Assembly (NCBI GenBank): GCA_028716975.1
Contig: JAQUOU010000005.1
Location: 124,001-188,000, forward strand
Source: Methylobacter sp.
Lineage (GTDB): Bacteria; Pseudomonadota; Gammaproteobacteria; Methylococcales; Methylomonadaceae
Length of the DNA stretch: 64,000 bases
Reading direction: 5' to 3'
A model generated the notes under the pieces. It did no database searches. It had not been told where the DNA came from and saw only the letters and a list, made by a program, of their open reading frames with translations. Positions 1 through 8,346 of this stretch are shown one piece after another. A program made the translations under genes and the position numbers. Numbering within the stretch: position 1 is the first letter of the stretch; each line of letters starts with the position of its first letter.

Positions 1-444
1 TTTTTTATTCTTCTCTCCTTGAAAAACCTCAATTTTATTCTTGAAACTCTGTCTGTTAAACAGTTCAACAGATTGATTCAGAAGTGCTAAATGCGCTTCA
101 ATTAATGGAGTTAATGCTTTGAGATGAGATCTCTGTGCCGGATTGTCTATGGTCAATCGATATAGTTCGTCCAGTTGTTCCTTGATAGTACTATTTACTT
201 TCAACCGAGGCTCAAGATAGTTTGTGTCACCGGTCAGCAAATAACCACGGCGCGCAGTTTCTGCATTTTCCAATCCCGACAATAAGCTATTTGCCTTTTC
301 TAATACAATGAAGCTGTGTTTGCGCCATGCGGCCGCCTCCTCGCTGTCCTTGAAAGTCAAAAATGCCAATAGCACGCCTATTCCTAATACGATCAATAAG
401 GTAATATCGCAAAACCAGGAAATTTTTTTATAAAAAGTTTTCAA
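1..444 (-). CDS. CHASE3-domain sensor protein, 5' part (runs off the left edge)
   Basis: The first 148 codons of a membrane sensor are visible and the frame is still open at base 1. The protein begins with a hydrophobic segment at about residues 8-28 and continues into a helical extracytoplasmic region carrying ETARRGYLLTGDTNYLEPR (about residues 61-79), the signature of CHASE3 domains. CHASE3 usually senses an unknown periplasmic signal and feeds a histidine kinase, diguanylate cyclase or chemoreceptor module. Which output follows here cannot be seen. I see no ATG; a TTG at 444 gives the best placed start, but the frame is open further upstream, so the start is uncertain. The gene points away from the Crp/Fnr gene's promoter side and is separated from it by a repeat. 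Confidence 0.72.
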   Translation of the reverse strand, partial: MKTFYKKISWFCDITLLIVLGIGVLLAFLTFKDSEEAAAWRKHSFIVLEKANSLLSGLENAETARRGYLLTGDTNYLEPRLKVNSTIKEQLDELYRLTIDNPAQRSHLKALTPLIEAHLALLNQSVELFNRQSFKNKIEVFQGEKNKK

Positions 445-520
445 TGACTTACTTCTATTCAGGCAATAGTGTTCCAGAATTAATACCGTAGTATATTAAG
501 GTAACCTCTAATATTACAGT

Positions 521-629
521 GCTTCGATAAGGCTCTCCTGAGCGTAGACGAAGGGCTCAGCACGAACGATTCTATTATTATCAATACCTTACGTTCGTGC
601 TAAGTCGTGAGCTTGTCGAATGGTCGAAG
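521..629. repeat. REP-like dispersed repeat, inverted pair
   Basis: The gap between the CHASE3 gene and the Crp/Fnr gene contains two diverged, inverted copies of an element related to TTCGACAAGCTCAGGAGAGC. The left copy reads in the CTCTCCTGAGCGTAGACGAAG direction (about 530-552), and the right copy has GAGCTTGTCGAA with flanking TTCGTGCTAAG (about 593-621). The same element recurs near 7.6, 14.6, 19.8 and 24.0 kb, always between genes. The 445-743 gap holds nothing else I can recognise. Confidence 0.6.
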
Positions 630-743
630 CATGAGTGTAACTTATTTTTAGAGCTTCCCTTAAAGGAATCATGCCGCCACAAACTTATAAGTATTCTCGT
701 GCCTGTAGAAAATGTAAGCAGGCTGTCTTTAACGCCCCACAGT

Positions 744-1466
744 TTATCTATTCTGTCGAAACTTGCAGAGCAAGCGATCACGCTCACTCTTTACTACGCC
801 ATAGCATTCACAGACATGCTCTTCCAATCCAGCCCTGTTAAGTACGGAAATATGACCCCGGCGATAACTGATAATACCCGCTCGCTGCAATTTTCCAGCC
901 GCTTCCGTAATGCCTTCACGGCGCACGCCGAGCATGCCGGCTATCAATTCCTGGGTAATGATTAGTTCATTTGATGACAATCGGTCAAGCGTTAGCAGTA
1001 GCCAGCGGCATAGTTGCTGCTCAATTGTATGGTATCGATTGCAAACCACGCTTTGGGAAATATGCGTAATAAGCCCCTGGGTGTAACTCAGCATCAAATC
1101 CATAATCGATCGGGAAGAGTTAAATTCATCTTGAAAAACATAGGCTTTAAGCCGATAACCATATCCTGCCGTATGGACAACGGCAAAACTCGATATGCGG
1201 TCGCTACCCATCAGCAGAGAAATACCCAGCATACCTTCATTACCCACTCCGATAATTTCAAGGGATGAACCGTCTTCCATAATATTATGCACGGAAATAA
1301 TGGCCGTAGTAGGAAAATAGATGTGTTGCAACTTAACCTCGGCTTCATAAAGCACTGCGCCGAGCGGCATGGAAATGAGTTCTAAAAAAGGCGTTATACG
1401 CTTGAATGCATCCGCAGGCAGGGCGGCAAGAAGATGATTTTGTATTTGACTAACAGCGACTGGCAT
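744..1466 (-). CDS. Crp/Fnr-family transcriptional regulator
   Basis: The 240-residue protein has the two-domain layout of the Crp/Fnr family. A cyclic-nucleotide-binding-type beta-roll covers about residues 15-125, with the segments YFPTTAIISV and VGNEGMLGISLLMG. A long dimer helix follows, then a winged helix-turn-helix at about residues 165-215 (ELIAGMLGVRREGITEAAGKL). I see no N-terminal cysteine cluster of the kind that holds the FNR iron-sulfur centre, and the cAMP-contacting residues are not evident, so the signal is unknown. It probably binds DNA as a dimer. It stands alone, with a repeat region downstream and an intergenic hairpin upstream. Confidence 0.9.
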   Translation of the reverse strand: MPVAVSQIQNHLLAALPADAFKRITPFLELISMPLGAVLYEAEVKLQHIYFPTTAIISVHNIMEDGSSLEIIGVGNEGMLGISLLMGSDRISSFAVVHTAGYGYRLKAYVFQDEFNSSRSIMDLMLSYTQGLITHISQSVVCNRYHTIEQQLCRWLLLTLDRLSSNELIITQELIAGMLGVRREGITEAAGKLQRAGIISYRRGHISVLNRAGLEEHVCECYGVVKSERDRLLCKFRQNR

Positions 1467-1604
1467 AAATAGATGAAAAGTCTTATTAAAAGTGCAAATC
1501 TAAAAATAAGGAAATAATTTTATCAAAAATGGATGCAATTCTATTTCTGCAATAAAAAGGTTTGAAATTTTAACCTGATTCTTATTTTAGCTGGAGACTT
1601 CAAT

Positions 1605-1631
1605 ACGCACGATCAGATACTATTCGTGCGT
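1605..1631. promoter_or_regulatory. Perfect 8-bp inverted repeat between DUF1244 and crp-like genes
   Basis: ACGCACGA at 1605-1612 is mirrored by TCGTGCGT at 1624-1631 with an 11-base loop. No T-run follows on the minus strand, so it is not a typical terminator for the DUF1244 gene. It could be an operator for the downstream regulator gene, which starts at 1466. That function is a guess. Confidence 0.3.
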
Positions 1632-1714
1632 TAATAGTCCAGTTAATAGAGCAAATAAAACCTCATCGCCATACACTTCAACACTCTAAAACTTAACCTT
1701 AGATAGGCCGGCTC

Positions 1715-2020
1715 TTAAGATTTCGGCTGTTGCTTATGCGCATAGGCGGCTAATTGCTCTTCCGTCGCTTCGCTTTGAAATTTATCTTTCCATTCTTTAT
1801 AGGGCATCCCATAGATAAATTCCCGGGCCTGTTCATAATCGACGGGTACGCCCTGCTCTACCGCCGCCGCTGAATACCACTTCGCCAAACAATTTCTACA
1901 AAAATCAGCCAAAATCATTAAATCAATGTTTTGAACTTCAGTATGCTTTTGTAAATGGCTGACTAACCGTCTGAACGCTGCGGCTTCCAATTCAATTTGT
2001 GTATTTTTATCCATCGGCAT
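1715..2020 (-). CDS. DUF1244 family protein
   Basis: The 101-residue protein matches the small DUF1244 family across its whole length. The diagnostic block is LADFCRNCLAKWY (about residues 38-50) followed by a YGMPYKEWKDKFQ segment (about 70-82). The CRNC pair of cysteines is conserved in the family and might bind metal, but no function is established. It is cytoplasmic, with no signal peptide or membrane segment. The start at 2020 is preceded by AGGAGGATGCCGATGG-like sequence giving a strong Shine-Dalgarno match, though the ATG of the third codon is an alternative start. It is a single gene, divergent from the yciB operon. Confidence 0.85.
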   Translation of the reverse strand: MPMDKNTQIELEAAAFRRLVSHLQKHTEVQNIDLMILADFCRNCLAKWYSAAAVEQGVPVDYEQAREFIYGMPYKEWKDKFQSEATEEQLAAYAHKQQPKS

Positions 2021-2131
2021 CCTCCTAAAATTTCAAATATTCTAGCAGAAACTACTATGCGGTCATGTACATTCAGTGTTAAAGATTTTACAATACAGTA
2101 ATATTAAGTTTGCATAGCAGACCGTTCAGGT

Positions 2132-2482
2132 ATGAAAATTCACAATTCCTCATTAACTTTTTTGCCTATTGGATTTAATCGGCAGCAGGTTGATAAAAAC
2201 AGCACGACGCCAAACTCAAATGCAGACAAAGACTTAGCCGTTGTTAAAGAGGCGCTTAATAAAAAATCGAATAAGCCTGTCTTAGCTGCCTCTTCGTCAG
2301 CAGAAGCCAGGCAAACTCTCAATAATGCAAATAATGACGGGTTAAGCTTTAATGAGGTAAACCGGGAAAACATTATTCATACAAGAACTTTAAGAGCACT
2401 TACTGCCTATCATCAGGAGCTCAATACACCTCTTCAAGATCAAGATACCAACTTGATCGAGGGAATAGATATTTATGCCTGA
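2132..2482 (+). CDS. Small protein of unknown function upstream of yciB
   Basis: I do not recognise this 116-residue protein with certainty. It is hydrophilic, rich in Asn, Ser and Asp and without signal peptide or membrane segments. It is probably disordered up to about residue 75, then has a short helical stretch (RTLRALTAYHQEL) and ends in LIEGIDIYA. Small gammaproteobacterial proteins ending in a similar L-x-G-x-D-x-Y-A tail exist, but I cannot name the family. It lies 21 bases before yciB in the same direction and probably starts the yciB-yciI-bolA-ppiC transcript. The frame on the opposite strand here is a shadow. Confidence 0.55.
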   Translation: MKIHNSSLTFLPIGFNRQQVDKNSTTPNSNADKDLAVVKEALNKKSNKPVLAASSSAEARQTLNNANNDGLSFNEVNRENIIHTRTLRALTAYHQELNTPLQDQDTNLIEGIDIYA

Positions 2483-2503
2483 CCTCACCTAACTCGACCT
2501 ATC

Positions 2504-3040
2504 ATGAAGCAGCTTTTTGAATTTTTCCCCGTTATTTTATTTTTTATAATATTTAAACTCTACGACATTTATGTAGCTACTGCCGTCGTTATTGCTGCAA
2601 CTATTTTTCAGGTGACTTTCACCTGGTTTAAATACCATAAAGTTGAAATCATGCAATGGATTACATTGGGCCTGATTTTGATTATGGGAGGCGCAACGCT
2701 TTATTTGCAGGATGAGCAATTCATCAAATGGAAGCTTTCCATCATAGAATGGCTATTTGGCGTGGTTTTTTTGGGTAGTCAATTCATTGGAAAAAAACCG
2801 GTTATTGAGAGAATGATGTCGGCTAATTTAACTTTGCCAGCGGTGATATGGAAGCGCCTGAATACTATGTGGGGTTGTTTTTTTATTAGCGTGGGCTTTA
2901 TCAATCTTTATGTCATGTATAATTACAATACCGATGACTGGGTTACTTTCAAAACATTCGGGGTACCGGGTTTGATGGTCATTTTTATTTTGCTGCAAAT
3001 GATTTTTTTATATAAATACATTCCCGAGGCAGAGAAATAA
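2504..3040 (+). CDS. yciB: YciB / IspZ inner membrane septation protein A
   Basis: The 178-residue integral membrane protein has five or six hydrophobic segments. It shows the family blocks FFPVILFFIIFKLYDIYVAT (N-terminus), WLFGVVFLGSQFIGKKPVIERMM in the middle and WGCFFISVGFINLYV near residue 125. YciB contributes to cell envelope and septation functions and interacts with elongation and division proteins in Escherichia coli. Length matches the family (about 180). It is followed after three bases by the yciI-like gene, so the two are probably co-transcribed. Confidence 0.93.
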   Translation: MKQLFEFFPVILFFIIFKLYDIYVATAVVIAATIFQVTFTWFKYHKVEIMQWITLGLILIMGGATLYLQDEQFIKWKLSIIEWLFGVVFLGSQFIGKKPVIERMMSANLTLPAVIWKRLNTMWGCFFISVGFINLYVMYNYNTDDWVTFKTFGVPGLMVIFILLQMIFLYKYIPEAEK

Positions 3041-3043
3041 ATC

Positions 3044-3346
3044 GTGTTATATGCAATTATCTGTGAAGATACGGCGGATAGTCTGGAAAAAAGAATATCC
3101 GCTCGCCCTGCCCACATTATCAGACTTCAGCAACTTCAGGATGCCGGGCGGCTGGTTTTAGCCGGACCTCATCCTGCCGTGGATAGCGATAATCCAGGGA
3201 TGGCCGGTTTTACCGGCAGTCTGATACTTGCTGAATTTGATAGTCTTCAAGAAGCTCAACAATGGGCGAATGCAGATCCTTATATAGAAGCCGAAGTTTA
3301 CGCCAAGGTTTCAGTTAAACCTTTCAAGAAGGTCTTTCCACAATGA
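3044..3346 (+). CDS. YciI family protein
   Basis: The 100-residue protein has the ferredoxin-like YciI fold. It carries the Arg-x-x-His pattern in RPAHI (about residues 21-25) and the blocks LVLAGPHPA and [19 protein letters not shown]. The family is structurally related to muconolactone isomerases, and the conserved His and Asp suggest an enzymatic role that has not been identified. The start codon is GTG, four bases after the yciB stop. The gene overlaps the next one by four bases (ATGA), which suggests translational coupling. yciB-yciI-bolA adjacency is common in gammaproteobacteria. Confidence 0.9.
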   Translation: MLYAIICEDTADSLEKRISARPAHIIRLQQLQDAGRLVLAGPHPAVDSDNPGMAGFTGSLILAEFDSLQEAQQWANADPYIEAEVYAKVSVKPFKKVFPQ

Positions 3347-3621
3347 CATCAGAATTAATTAAACAGTTATTAAATGAAGCTTTTAAGCCTGCACTAATAG
3401 AAATTATCGATAATAGCGCCGCTCATGCCGGACATGCTGGCGCGAAAAGCGGCGGCGGCCACTTTCATGTCACTCTTGTAGCTGAAGCTTTTGAAGGTAA
3501 ATCACTAGTTCAGCGGCACCAGCTTGTTTATAAAGCGCTGGGCGATATGATGAAGCACCAGATTCATGCATTAGGCATTAATGCCATCTCACCCTCCGAA
3601 GAAACTAAAGGAAGCTCGTAA
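3343..3621 (+). CDS. BolA family protein
   Basis: The 92-residue protein is of the BolA/IbaG type. It has the signature [20 protein letters not shown] (about residues 41-60) with the invariant region around the conserved His, and an upstream loop rich in Gly ([14 protein letters not shown]). BolA proteins work with monothiol glutaredoxins in handling [2Fe-2S] clusters, and some act as regulators. It overlaps the yciI-like gene by four bases and abuts the parvulin gene, so it sits inside the operon. Whether it is closer to BolA or IbaG cannot be settled by eye. Confidence 0.92.
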   Translation: MTSELIKQLLNEAFKPALIEIIDNSAAHAGHAGAKSGGGHFHVTLVAEAFEGKSLVQRHQLVYKALGDMMKHQIHALGINAISPSEETKGSS

Positions 3622-4662
3622 ATGAAAAAAAAAATAATCCCTCTGTTCGTTGCCGGCACCATATTGATTGCCGGTTGTAATCAAGAAAAAGCCCCCGAAA
3701 CAAAGAGTACATCTGCTGTAGCGCCCATTATGGAAAAAGCGGATGCTGTAGCCGTCGTCAACGGCCAGTACATCAGCAAATCCACTCTTGCAGAGTTGGA
3801 AAAAGACATTGCCGAGCGTAGTCACGGACAAACCTTCCCAAAAGAAAAACTGGTCGAAGAACTGATCCAGCGTGAATTGCTGGTTCAGGATGCTTTACAA
3901 AAAAACCTGGATAAATCGCCTGAAGTTATAGCCCAGCTTGATATCGCTAAAAGATCATTACTTTCCCAGGCAGCCTTGCAAGATTTTCTTAAAGCTAACC
4001 CGGTAACGGATGCTGATGTTAAAGCTGAATATGACAACAAAGTTGCGGGAGAAAAAGGCACTGAATATAAAGCGCGTCATATTTTAGTTAAAACTGAAGC
4101 AGAAGCTAAAAAACTGATCGCCCAGCTAGACAAAGGCGCCGATTTTGCCAAACTGGCAAATAAGTACTCTCTGGATGCTAAAGAATCACAAAATGGCGGG
4201 GATTTAGGCTGGTTTGTGTCCACCCAAATGGTTGCTCCCTTCTCGGAAGCGCTGGTTAAACTTGAAAAAGGCAAATACACTAAAACACCTGTTAAAACCC
4301 AATTTGGATGGCATATCATCTTAAAAGAAGACTCCCGTACCCAAACGCCACCTCCATTAGAATCAGTAAAAGAACAGCTTATGCCTTACCTGCAACGCCA
4401 AAAAGTCCAGAATATGCTGGAGTCGTTGCGTAAGCACGCTAAAGTAGAGATTCTGGTGCCGTTAACAGATGAGAAGCCAAAGACTGAAACGGCACCACCT
4501 GCTGCTACAGGTCAGGCTCCCACAGAACAACCGCCTGCTAAAGAGAGTGAAGAAAAAGCGGCATCTGGCGAAGCTGCGGATGAAGCTTCCAAGAAAACAG
4601 AAACTGCACCTGCTGAAGCGGTAAAAGAAGAGAAGCCAATCCCCGCTAAACCCAATAAATAA
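3622..4662 (+). CDS. Parvulin-type peptidyl-prolyl isomerase lipoprotein (PpiC/PrsA-like)
   Basis: The 346-residue protein starts with a lipoprotein signal (MKKKIIPLFVAGTILIAGC, Cys about residue 19), so it should be anchored in the periplasm. A SurA-like N-terminal helical region is followed by a rotamase domain at about residues 150-240 with the parvulin motifs KARHILVKTEAEA, FAKLANKYSLD, GGDLGWF and FGWHII. The last 65 residues are a Pro/Ala/Glu/Lys-rich, probably unstructured tail. It should assist folding of secreted or outer membrane proteins. The ATG directly follows the bolA stop codon, and a hairpin terminator lies just after the gene. Confidence 0.92.
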   Translation: MKKKIIPLFVAGTILIAGCNQEKAPETKSTSAVAPIMEKADAVAVVNGQYISKSTLAELEKDIAERSHGQTFPKEKLVEELIQRELLVQDALQKNLDKSPEVIAQLDIAKRSLLSQAALQDFLKANPVTDADVKAEYDNKVAGEKGTEYKARHILVKTEAEAKKLIAQLDKGADFAKLANKYSLDAKESQNGGDLGWFVSTQMVAPFSEALVKLEKGKYTKTPVKTQFGWHIILKEDSRTQTPPPLESVKEQLMPYLQRQKVQNMLESLRKHAKVEILVPLTDEKPKTETAPPAATGQAPTEQPPAKESEEKAASGEAADEASKKTETAPAEAVKEEKPIPAKPNK

Positions 4663-4678
4663 ATAGTTGCTGTATTAA

Positions 4679-4708
4679 AAAAAGGGCGGTTTATCCGCCT
4701 TTTTTTAT
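4679..4708. terminator. Rho-independent terminator between ppiC-like gene and recJ
   Basis: A GC-rich hairpin (GGCGG, short loop, CCGCC) is flanked by A-rich sequence on the left and seven T residues on the right. It ends the plus-strand operon and, since the left flank is AAAAAAAG, may also serve recJ from the other side. The two genes converge here. Confidence 0.8.
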
Positions 4709-6450
4709 ATTACCTTTTCCAAATATTGCAAAATAAGCTGAACATTGCGGTTTCCCCTAAATTCATTTATATCCAGTTTATACGCGGCATGGATTTGTCT
4801 CAGGCCTAACCATTGTTCAGGTTTATCGATAAAAAAAGCAATAGCATCTATTAATAAACTATTATTGGGCTTTCTCAATACTAATTTAAGATGACGCTGC
4901 CCGACTATACGGGATTGAATAACATCAAATACCCCGCTAAATACAGGCTCTGGAAATTCCTGTCCCCAGATACAGGCATTCTGTAATAAGTCGGCGAATT
5001 CAAGCGTCATGTCCTCGTCGGTCAATTCACCATCGGTGACTATTTTTTGTTCCAGATCAATATCAACCAGGCGTTTTCTTACCATCTCATCAAAAGCCAA
5101 TGCAAAAGGCGGGTAGTCATGCAATTTTAAATTCATACCCGCCGCCATAGCATGACCGCCGAATTTACTGAGCAATTTTGGATGCGCTGCTGCAATATCA
5201 GCTAATACATCCCGGATATGGATACCGGGAATTGACCGCGCCGAGCCTTTTATCAGATCTTTCCCCGCCGGAGCGAAAGCAATAACAGGCCGATGTAACC
5301 GATCCTTAATTCGCGATGCTAAAATTCCGATAACTCCCTGATGCCAGTTTGCATCAAATAAACAAACGCCGGCAGGCAAATGATGGGCATCAAGAGTTTT
5401 CATTTCACTCAATAAGGCCATCGCCTCTTTTTTCATTTGGCTTTCAATTTCCTTGCGGTCATTATTCAGGTCATCAAGTTGTAACGCTATTTCCTTCGCA
5501 CAGCCAGGATCTTCCGTCAACAGGCATTGAATCCCTAATGACATATCATCCATGCGGCCGGCGGCATTAAGCCTTGGGCCTAATGCAAAGCCCAAGTCCG
5601 ACGCAGTAATGGAATCTGGCTTTCTCCCCGCTATTTCAATGAGCGCATTTAAGCCTGGATGACAGCGGCCCGTGCGTATTCTCAATAAGCCCTGATGAAC
5701 CAGAATCCGGTTAACCTGATCCAGCGCAACCACATCAGCGACTGTGCCCAATGCCACATAATCCAGTAACTGAGCAAGATTCGGTTCCGGAATTTGCTTA
5801 TGCTCGAACCAGTTCCGCTCTCTTAACCGGCTTCGTAAGGCCATCAATACATAAAAAATGACCCCGACGCCGGCAAGAGAACCGCTCGGGAATTTATCAT
5901 CAGGCAAATTAGGATTTACGATAGCATCTGCTGCCGGCAGCTCAAGACCCGGCAGATGATGATCTGTAATAAGGACTTTTATGCCCGAGTCTTTTGCGGC
6001 TTTGACTCCCTCAAGGCTTGATATACCGTTATCAACGGTAATAATAATGTCAGGGGTTTGTTGCTTAACCAGTTCGACAATTTCAGGGGTCAATCCATAA
6101 CCATATTCAAACCGGTTAGGAACGACAAATGACACATTCCCTGCTCCCAGCAATTGCAGGCCTTTCACTGCAACCGCGCAACTGGTGGCGCCATCGGCAT
6201 CAAAATCGGCAACTATTGAAATGCGCTGTTGTTCCTGGAGAGCTATAAGCAAGTGAGCAATCATCTCTTCCATACCTGATAACAGCCAGGGAGAAGGGAG
6301 TTTTGACAGCGTTCTGTCCAGTTCCTCCTTTGAAGTTAAACCCCTGGCTAAAAATATACGTTCCAATATGGGATGAAGATCACCCAGCTGAGAGCGTTTT
6401 TTCGGTACAGGGCGAGCGACTATAATTTTTTTTTCGCCTTGATAATACAT
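4705..6450 (-). CDS. recJ: Single-stranded-DNA-specific exonuclease RecJ
   Basis: The 581-residue protein matches RecJ, the 5'-3' single-strand exonuclease of recombination and mismatch repair. The DHH phosphoesterase motifs are present: VADFDADGAT (about residues 80-89), VDNG (about 139-142), ITDHHLPG (about 161-168) and GFALGPRLNAAGRM further on. The DHHA1 domain includes the block SKFGGHAMAAGM, and the C-terminal OB-like domain follows. Length is normal (about 570-580). The gene stands alone on the minus strand. Its stop lies inside the shared terminator region with the ppiC-like gene. Confidence 0.97.
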   Translation of the reverse strand: MYYQGEKKIIVARPVPKKRSQLGDLHPILERIFLARGLTSKEELDRTLSKLPSPWLLSGMEEMIAHLLIALQEQQRISIVADFDADGATSCAVAVKGLQLLGAGNVSFVVPNRFEYGYGLTPEIVELVKQQTPDIIITVDNGISSLEGVKAAKDSGIKVLITDHHLPGLELPAADAIVNPNLPDDKFPSGSLAGVGVIFYVLMALRSRLRERNWFEHKQIPEPNLAQLLDYVALGTVADVVALDQVNRILVHQGLLRIRTGRCHPGLNALIEIAGRKPDSITASDLGFALGPRLNAAGRMDDMSLGIQCLLTEDPGCAKEIALQLDDLNNDRKEIESQMKKEAMALLSEMKTLDAHHLPAGVCLFDANWHQGVIGILASRIKDRLHRPVIAFAPAGKDLIKGSARSIPGIHIRDVLADIAAAHPKLLSKFGGHAMAAGMNLKLHDYPPFALAFDEMVRKRLVDIDLEQKIVTDGELTDEDMTLEFADLLQNACIWGQEFPEPVFSGVFDVIQSRIVGQRHLKLVLRKPNNSLLIDAIAFFIDKPEQWLGLRQIHAAYKLDINEFRGNRNVQLILQYLEKVI

Positions 6451-6586
6451 AAAGTTCCTGATAAAGCCGTCTACACGGGCTTTACATTACCTACCCAATA
6501 TTATAATAATTTATATATCAAGGGGTTGTGATTTAATGGAGAGCAATTCGCCAGCAAGGTAAAACGCTTTCAGTTGGATCAGTAAA

Positions 6587-7477
6587 CTAACCCGTAAACA
6601 CGCCGGTTGATAAATAGCGGTCCCCCCGATCACAGATAATAACCACAATCAGCGCATTTTGGATTTCCCCGGACAATCTCAATGCAGCAGAAACCGCACC
6701 GCCGGAAGATATGCCGGCAAAAATACCTTCTTCCGCGGCTAAAGCGCGAGTTGTTTGCTCCGCCGACTCCTGATCCACCTCTACAATTCGATCCACCTGA
6801 TCGGCATTATAGATTTTCGGCAAATATTCCTTGGGCCAGCGCCTGATGCCGGGAATTTTAGATTCACCTTCCGGTTGCACGCCGATAATCTGAATTTCCG
6901 CATTTTGTTCCTTTAAAAATTTTGACGTCCCCATAATCGTGCCGGTAGTCCCCATGGAGCTGACAAAGTGAGTAATTTTGCCATGCGTGTCACGCCAGAT
7001 TTCAGGGCCGGTACCCTCGTAATGAGAACGCGGATTATCCGGGTTAGAAAACTGGTCCAGAATCCGGCCTTTGCCCGCCGCTTCCATTGCCCTGGCCAAA
7101 TCAATCGCAGCTTCCATGCTGCCTGCCTTTGGCGTCAAAATAATTTCAGCGCCATAGGCTTTCATCGATGCCCTGCGTTCTTCACTCATATTATCCGGCA
7201 TAATCAGAATCATTTTATAACCTTTGATAGCTGCCGCCATCGCCAGGGCAATACCGGTATTGCCGCTGGTTGCCTCTATTAAACTGTCACCGGGCTTAAT
7301 TTCCCCCCGCTCCTCAGCATTTTGAATCATGCTAAGCGCCGGACGATCTTTTACCGATCCTGCCGGGTTGTTGCCCTCCAGCTTGACCAGGATAGTATTG
7401 CCGGTATTACCGGGTAAGCGTTGAAGTCTGACTAAAGGCGTATTGCCAACGAAGGATTCAATGGTGGGAAAAGTCAT
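6587..7477 (-). CDS. cysM: Cysteine synthase B (O-acetylserine sulfhydrylase B)
   Basis: The 296-residue PLP enzyme makes cysteine from O-acetylserine (or with thiosulfate, S-sulfocysteine). The PLP lysine lies in GSVKDRPA (about residues 40-47), the substrate loop in EATSGNTG, the phosphate-binding loop in MGTTGTIMG and the PLP ring contact in SSGGA. RRWPKEYLPKIY and the short C-terminus (length about 295) favour CysM over CysK. It is monocistronic, with recJ downstream and a repeat element upstream. Confidence 0.95.
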   Translation of the reverse strand: MTFPTIESFVGNTPLVRLQRLPGNTGNTILVKLEGNNPAGSVKDRPALSMIQNAEERGEIKPGDSLIEATSGNTGIALAMAAAIKGYKMILIMPDNMSEERRASMKAYGAEIILTPKAGSMEAAIDLARAMEAAGKGRILDQFSNPDNPRSHYEGTGPEIWRDTHGKITHFVSSMGTTGTIMGTSKFLKEQNAEIQIIGVQPEGESKIPGIRRWPKEYLPKIYNADQVDRIVEVDQESAEQTTRALAAEEGIFAGISSGGAVSAALRLSGEIQNALIVVIICDRGDRYLSTGVFTG

Positions 7478-7580
7478 AGCTGTTATTGTGATAGGCGAAA
7501 AAGTTAACTAAATTATCCCATAAAAAATAAAATCGAAGACTGGGTTTATATAAAGTGAAGCTCTAAAAATAAGTTAAGCT

Positions 7581-7700
7581 CATGCTTCAACAGGGCTCTC
7601 CTGAGCTTGTCGAAGGGCTCGCAACGAATGTAAAATATTGATAATACTAGAAGTGTTCATGCTAAGCCCTTCGACAAGCTCAGGAGAGCCCTGTCGAAGA
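7581..7700. repeat. REP-like repeat, near-perfect long inverted pair
   Basis: Two copies of the dispersed element face each other: one reads CTCTCCTGAGCTTGTCGAAG (7597-7616), the other CTTCGACAAGCTCAGGAGAG (about 7670-7689). Each extends to about 35 matching bases, so the transcript could fold into a large stem. It lies between cysM and the DUF3261 gene and fills most of that gap. Confidence 0.75.
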
Positions 7701-7727
7701 ACTGCATTTTTTAAAGGTTACCTTAAA

Positions 7728-8288
7728 TCATTGAGTATTACTAATCGTTTTAATGCGTAAGCGGTAGTTATACCGGTAATTAATCAGTTCCACGTCTTTT
7801 GGCCAGTCGGCATCGCTGGATAAATAATTAACATCGACGCGTTTTTCATTCTTGTCATATAAACGCCGATGGCTTTGGTCAGCTTCCAACCGCCAGTGCG
7901 CTGGCAGTATTTTTTGCAGCATGGCAGCCGGCCAAAAAGCCAATTGCAAATCCGTAATAATAAATTCGGGCGCAACGGTATCGGGCAATAGCGGGCTTTT
8001 ATCCAGTTCCAGTTTTTTGCCGTCATAGGTTAAATTAAACAGACTGAATCCATCAGGGCTCAATCCCGCCATTGCAATATGCCGGTCATCTAACTCCACA
8101 ACACATAACAGGTTTTCCTGTTTACCTGGCCATAGCGCGGTTATCTGCTGCACTATTCTTCTTGCCGGGCCTACCGGCGGTGCTATCGGCATTACTACGG
8201 CCTGGCCGGTAACTTCATGTTTATCGAAAACAGCGCAGCCGGATAATAAACAGGTGAGCATAAGGATTTTAATAAACCGGAAAGTCAT
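7728..8288 (-). CDS. DUF3261 lipoprotein of aryl-polyene type clusters
   Basis: The protein is a predicted outer membrane or periplasmic lipoprotein with the signal FIKILMLTCLLSGC. The frame is open up to 8396, but the ATG at 8288 puts the signal peptide at the N-terminus (186 residues), so I chose that start. Segments such as PLLPDTVAPEFIITDLQLAFWP and RRLYDKNEKRVDVNY fit the DUF3261 family, which in aryl polyene clusters travels with the LolA-like carrier and MMPL exporter. Here it follows the FAD oxidoreductase gene by 58 bases on the same strand. No exporter gene is nearby. Function in pigment transport is inferred from family context. Confidence 0.75.
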   Translation of the reverse strand: MTFRFIKILMLTCLLSGCAVFDKHEVTGQAVVMPIAPPVGPARRIVQQITALWPGKQENLLCVVELDDRHIAMAGLSPDGFSLFNLTYDGKKLELDKSPLLPDTVAPEFIITDLQLAFWPAAMLQKILPAHWRLEADQSHRRLYDKNEKRVDVNYLSSDADWPKDVELINYRYNYRLRIKTISNTQ

Positions 8289-8346
8289 AAATCTAATATT
8301 ATCAGAGGATTTGGCCGATTGCTTGATACCAATCAAGCCGCAATCA

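Noticed and set aside
581..965. Overlapping open frames on both strands near the start of the window
   Set aside because: They run through the REP-like repeat and the antisense of the Crp/Fnr gene. Composition is not protein-like, and no ribosome site is present.
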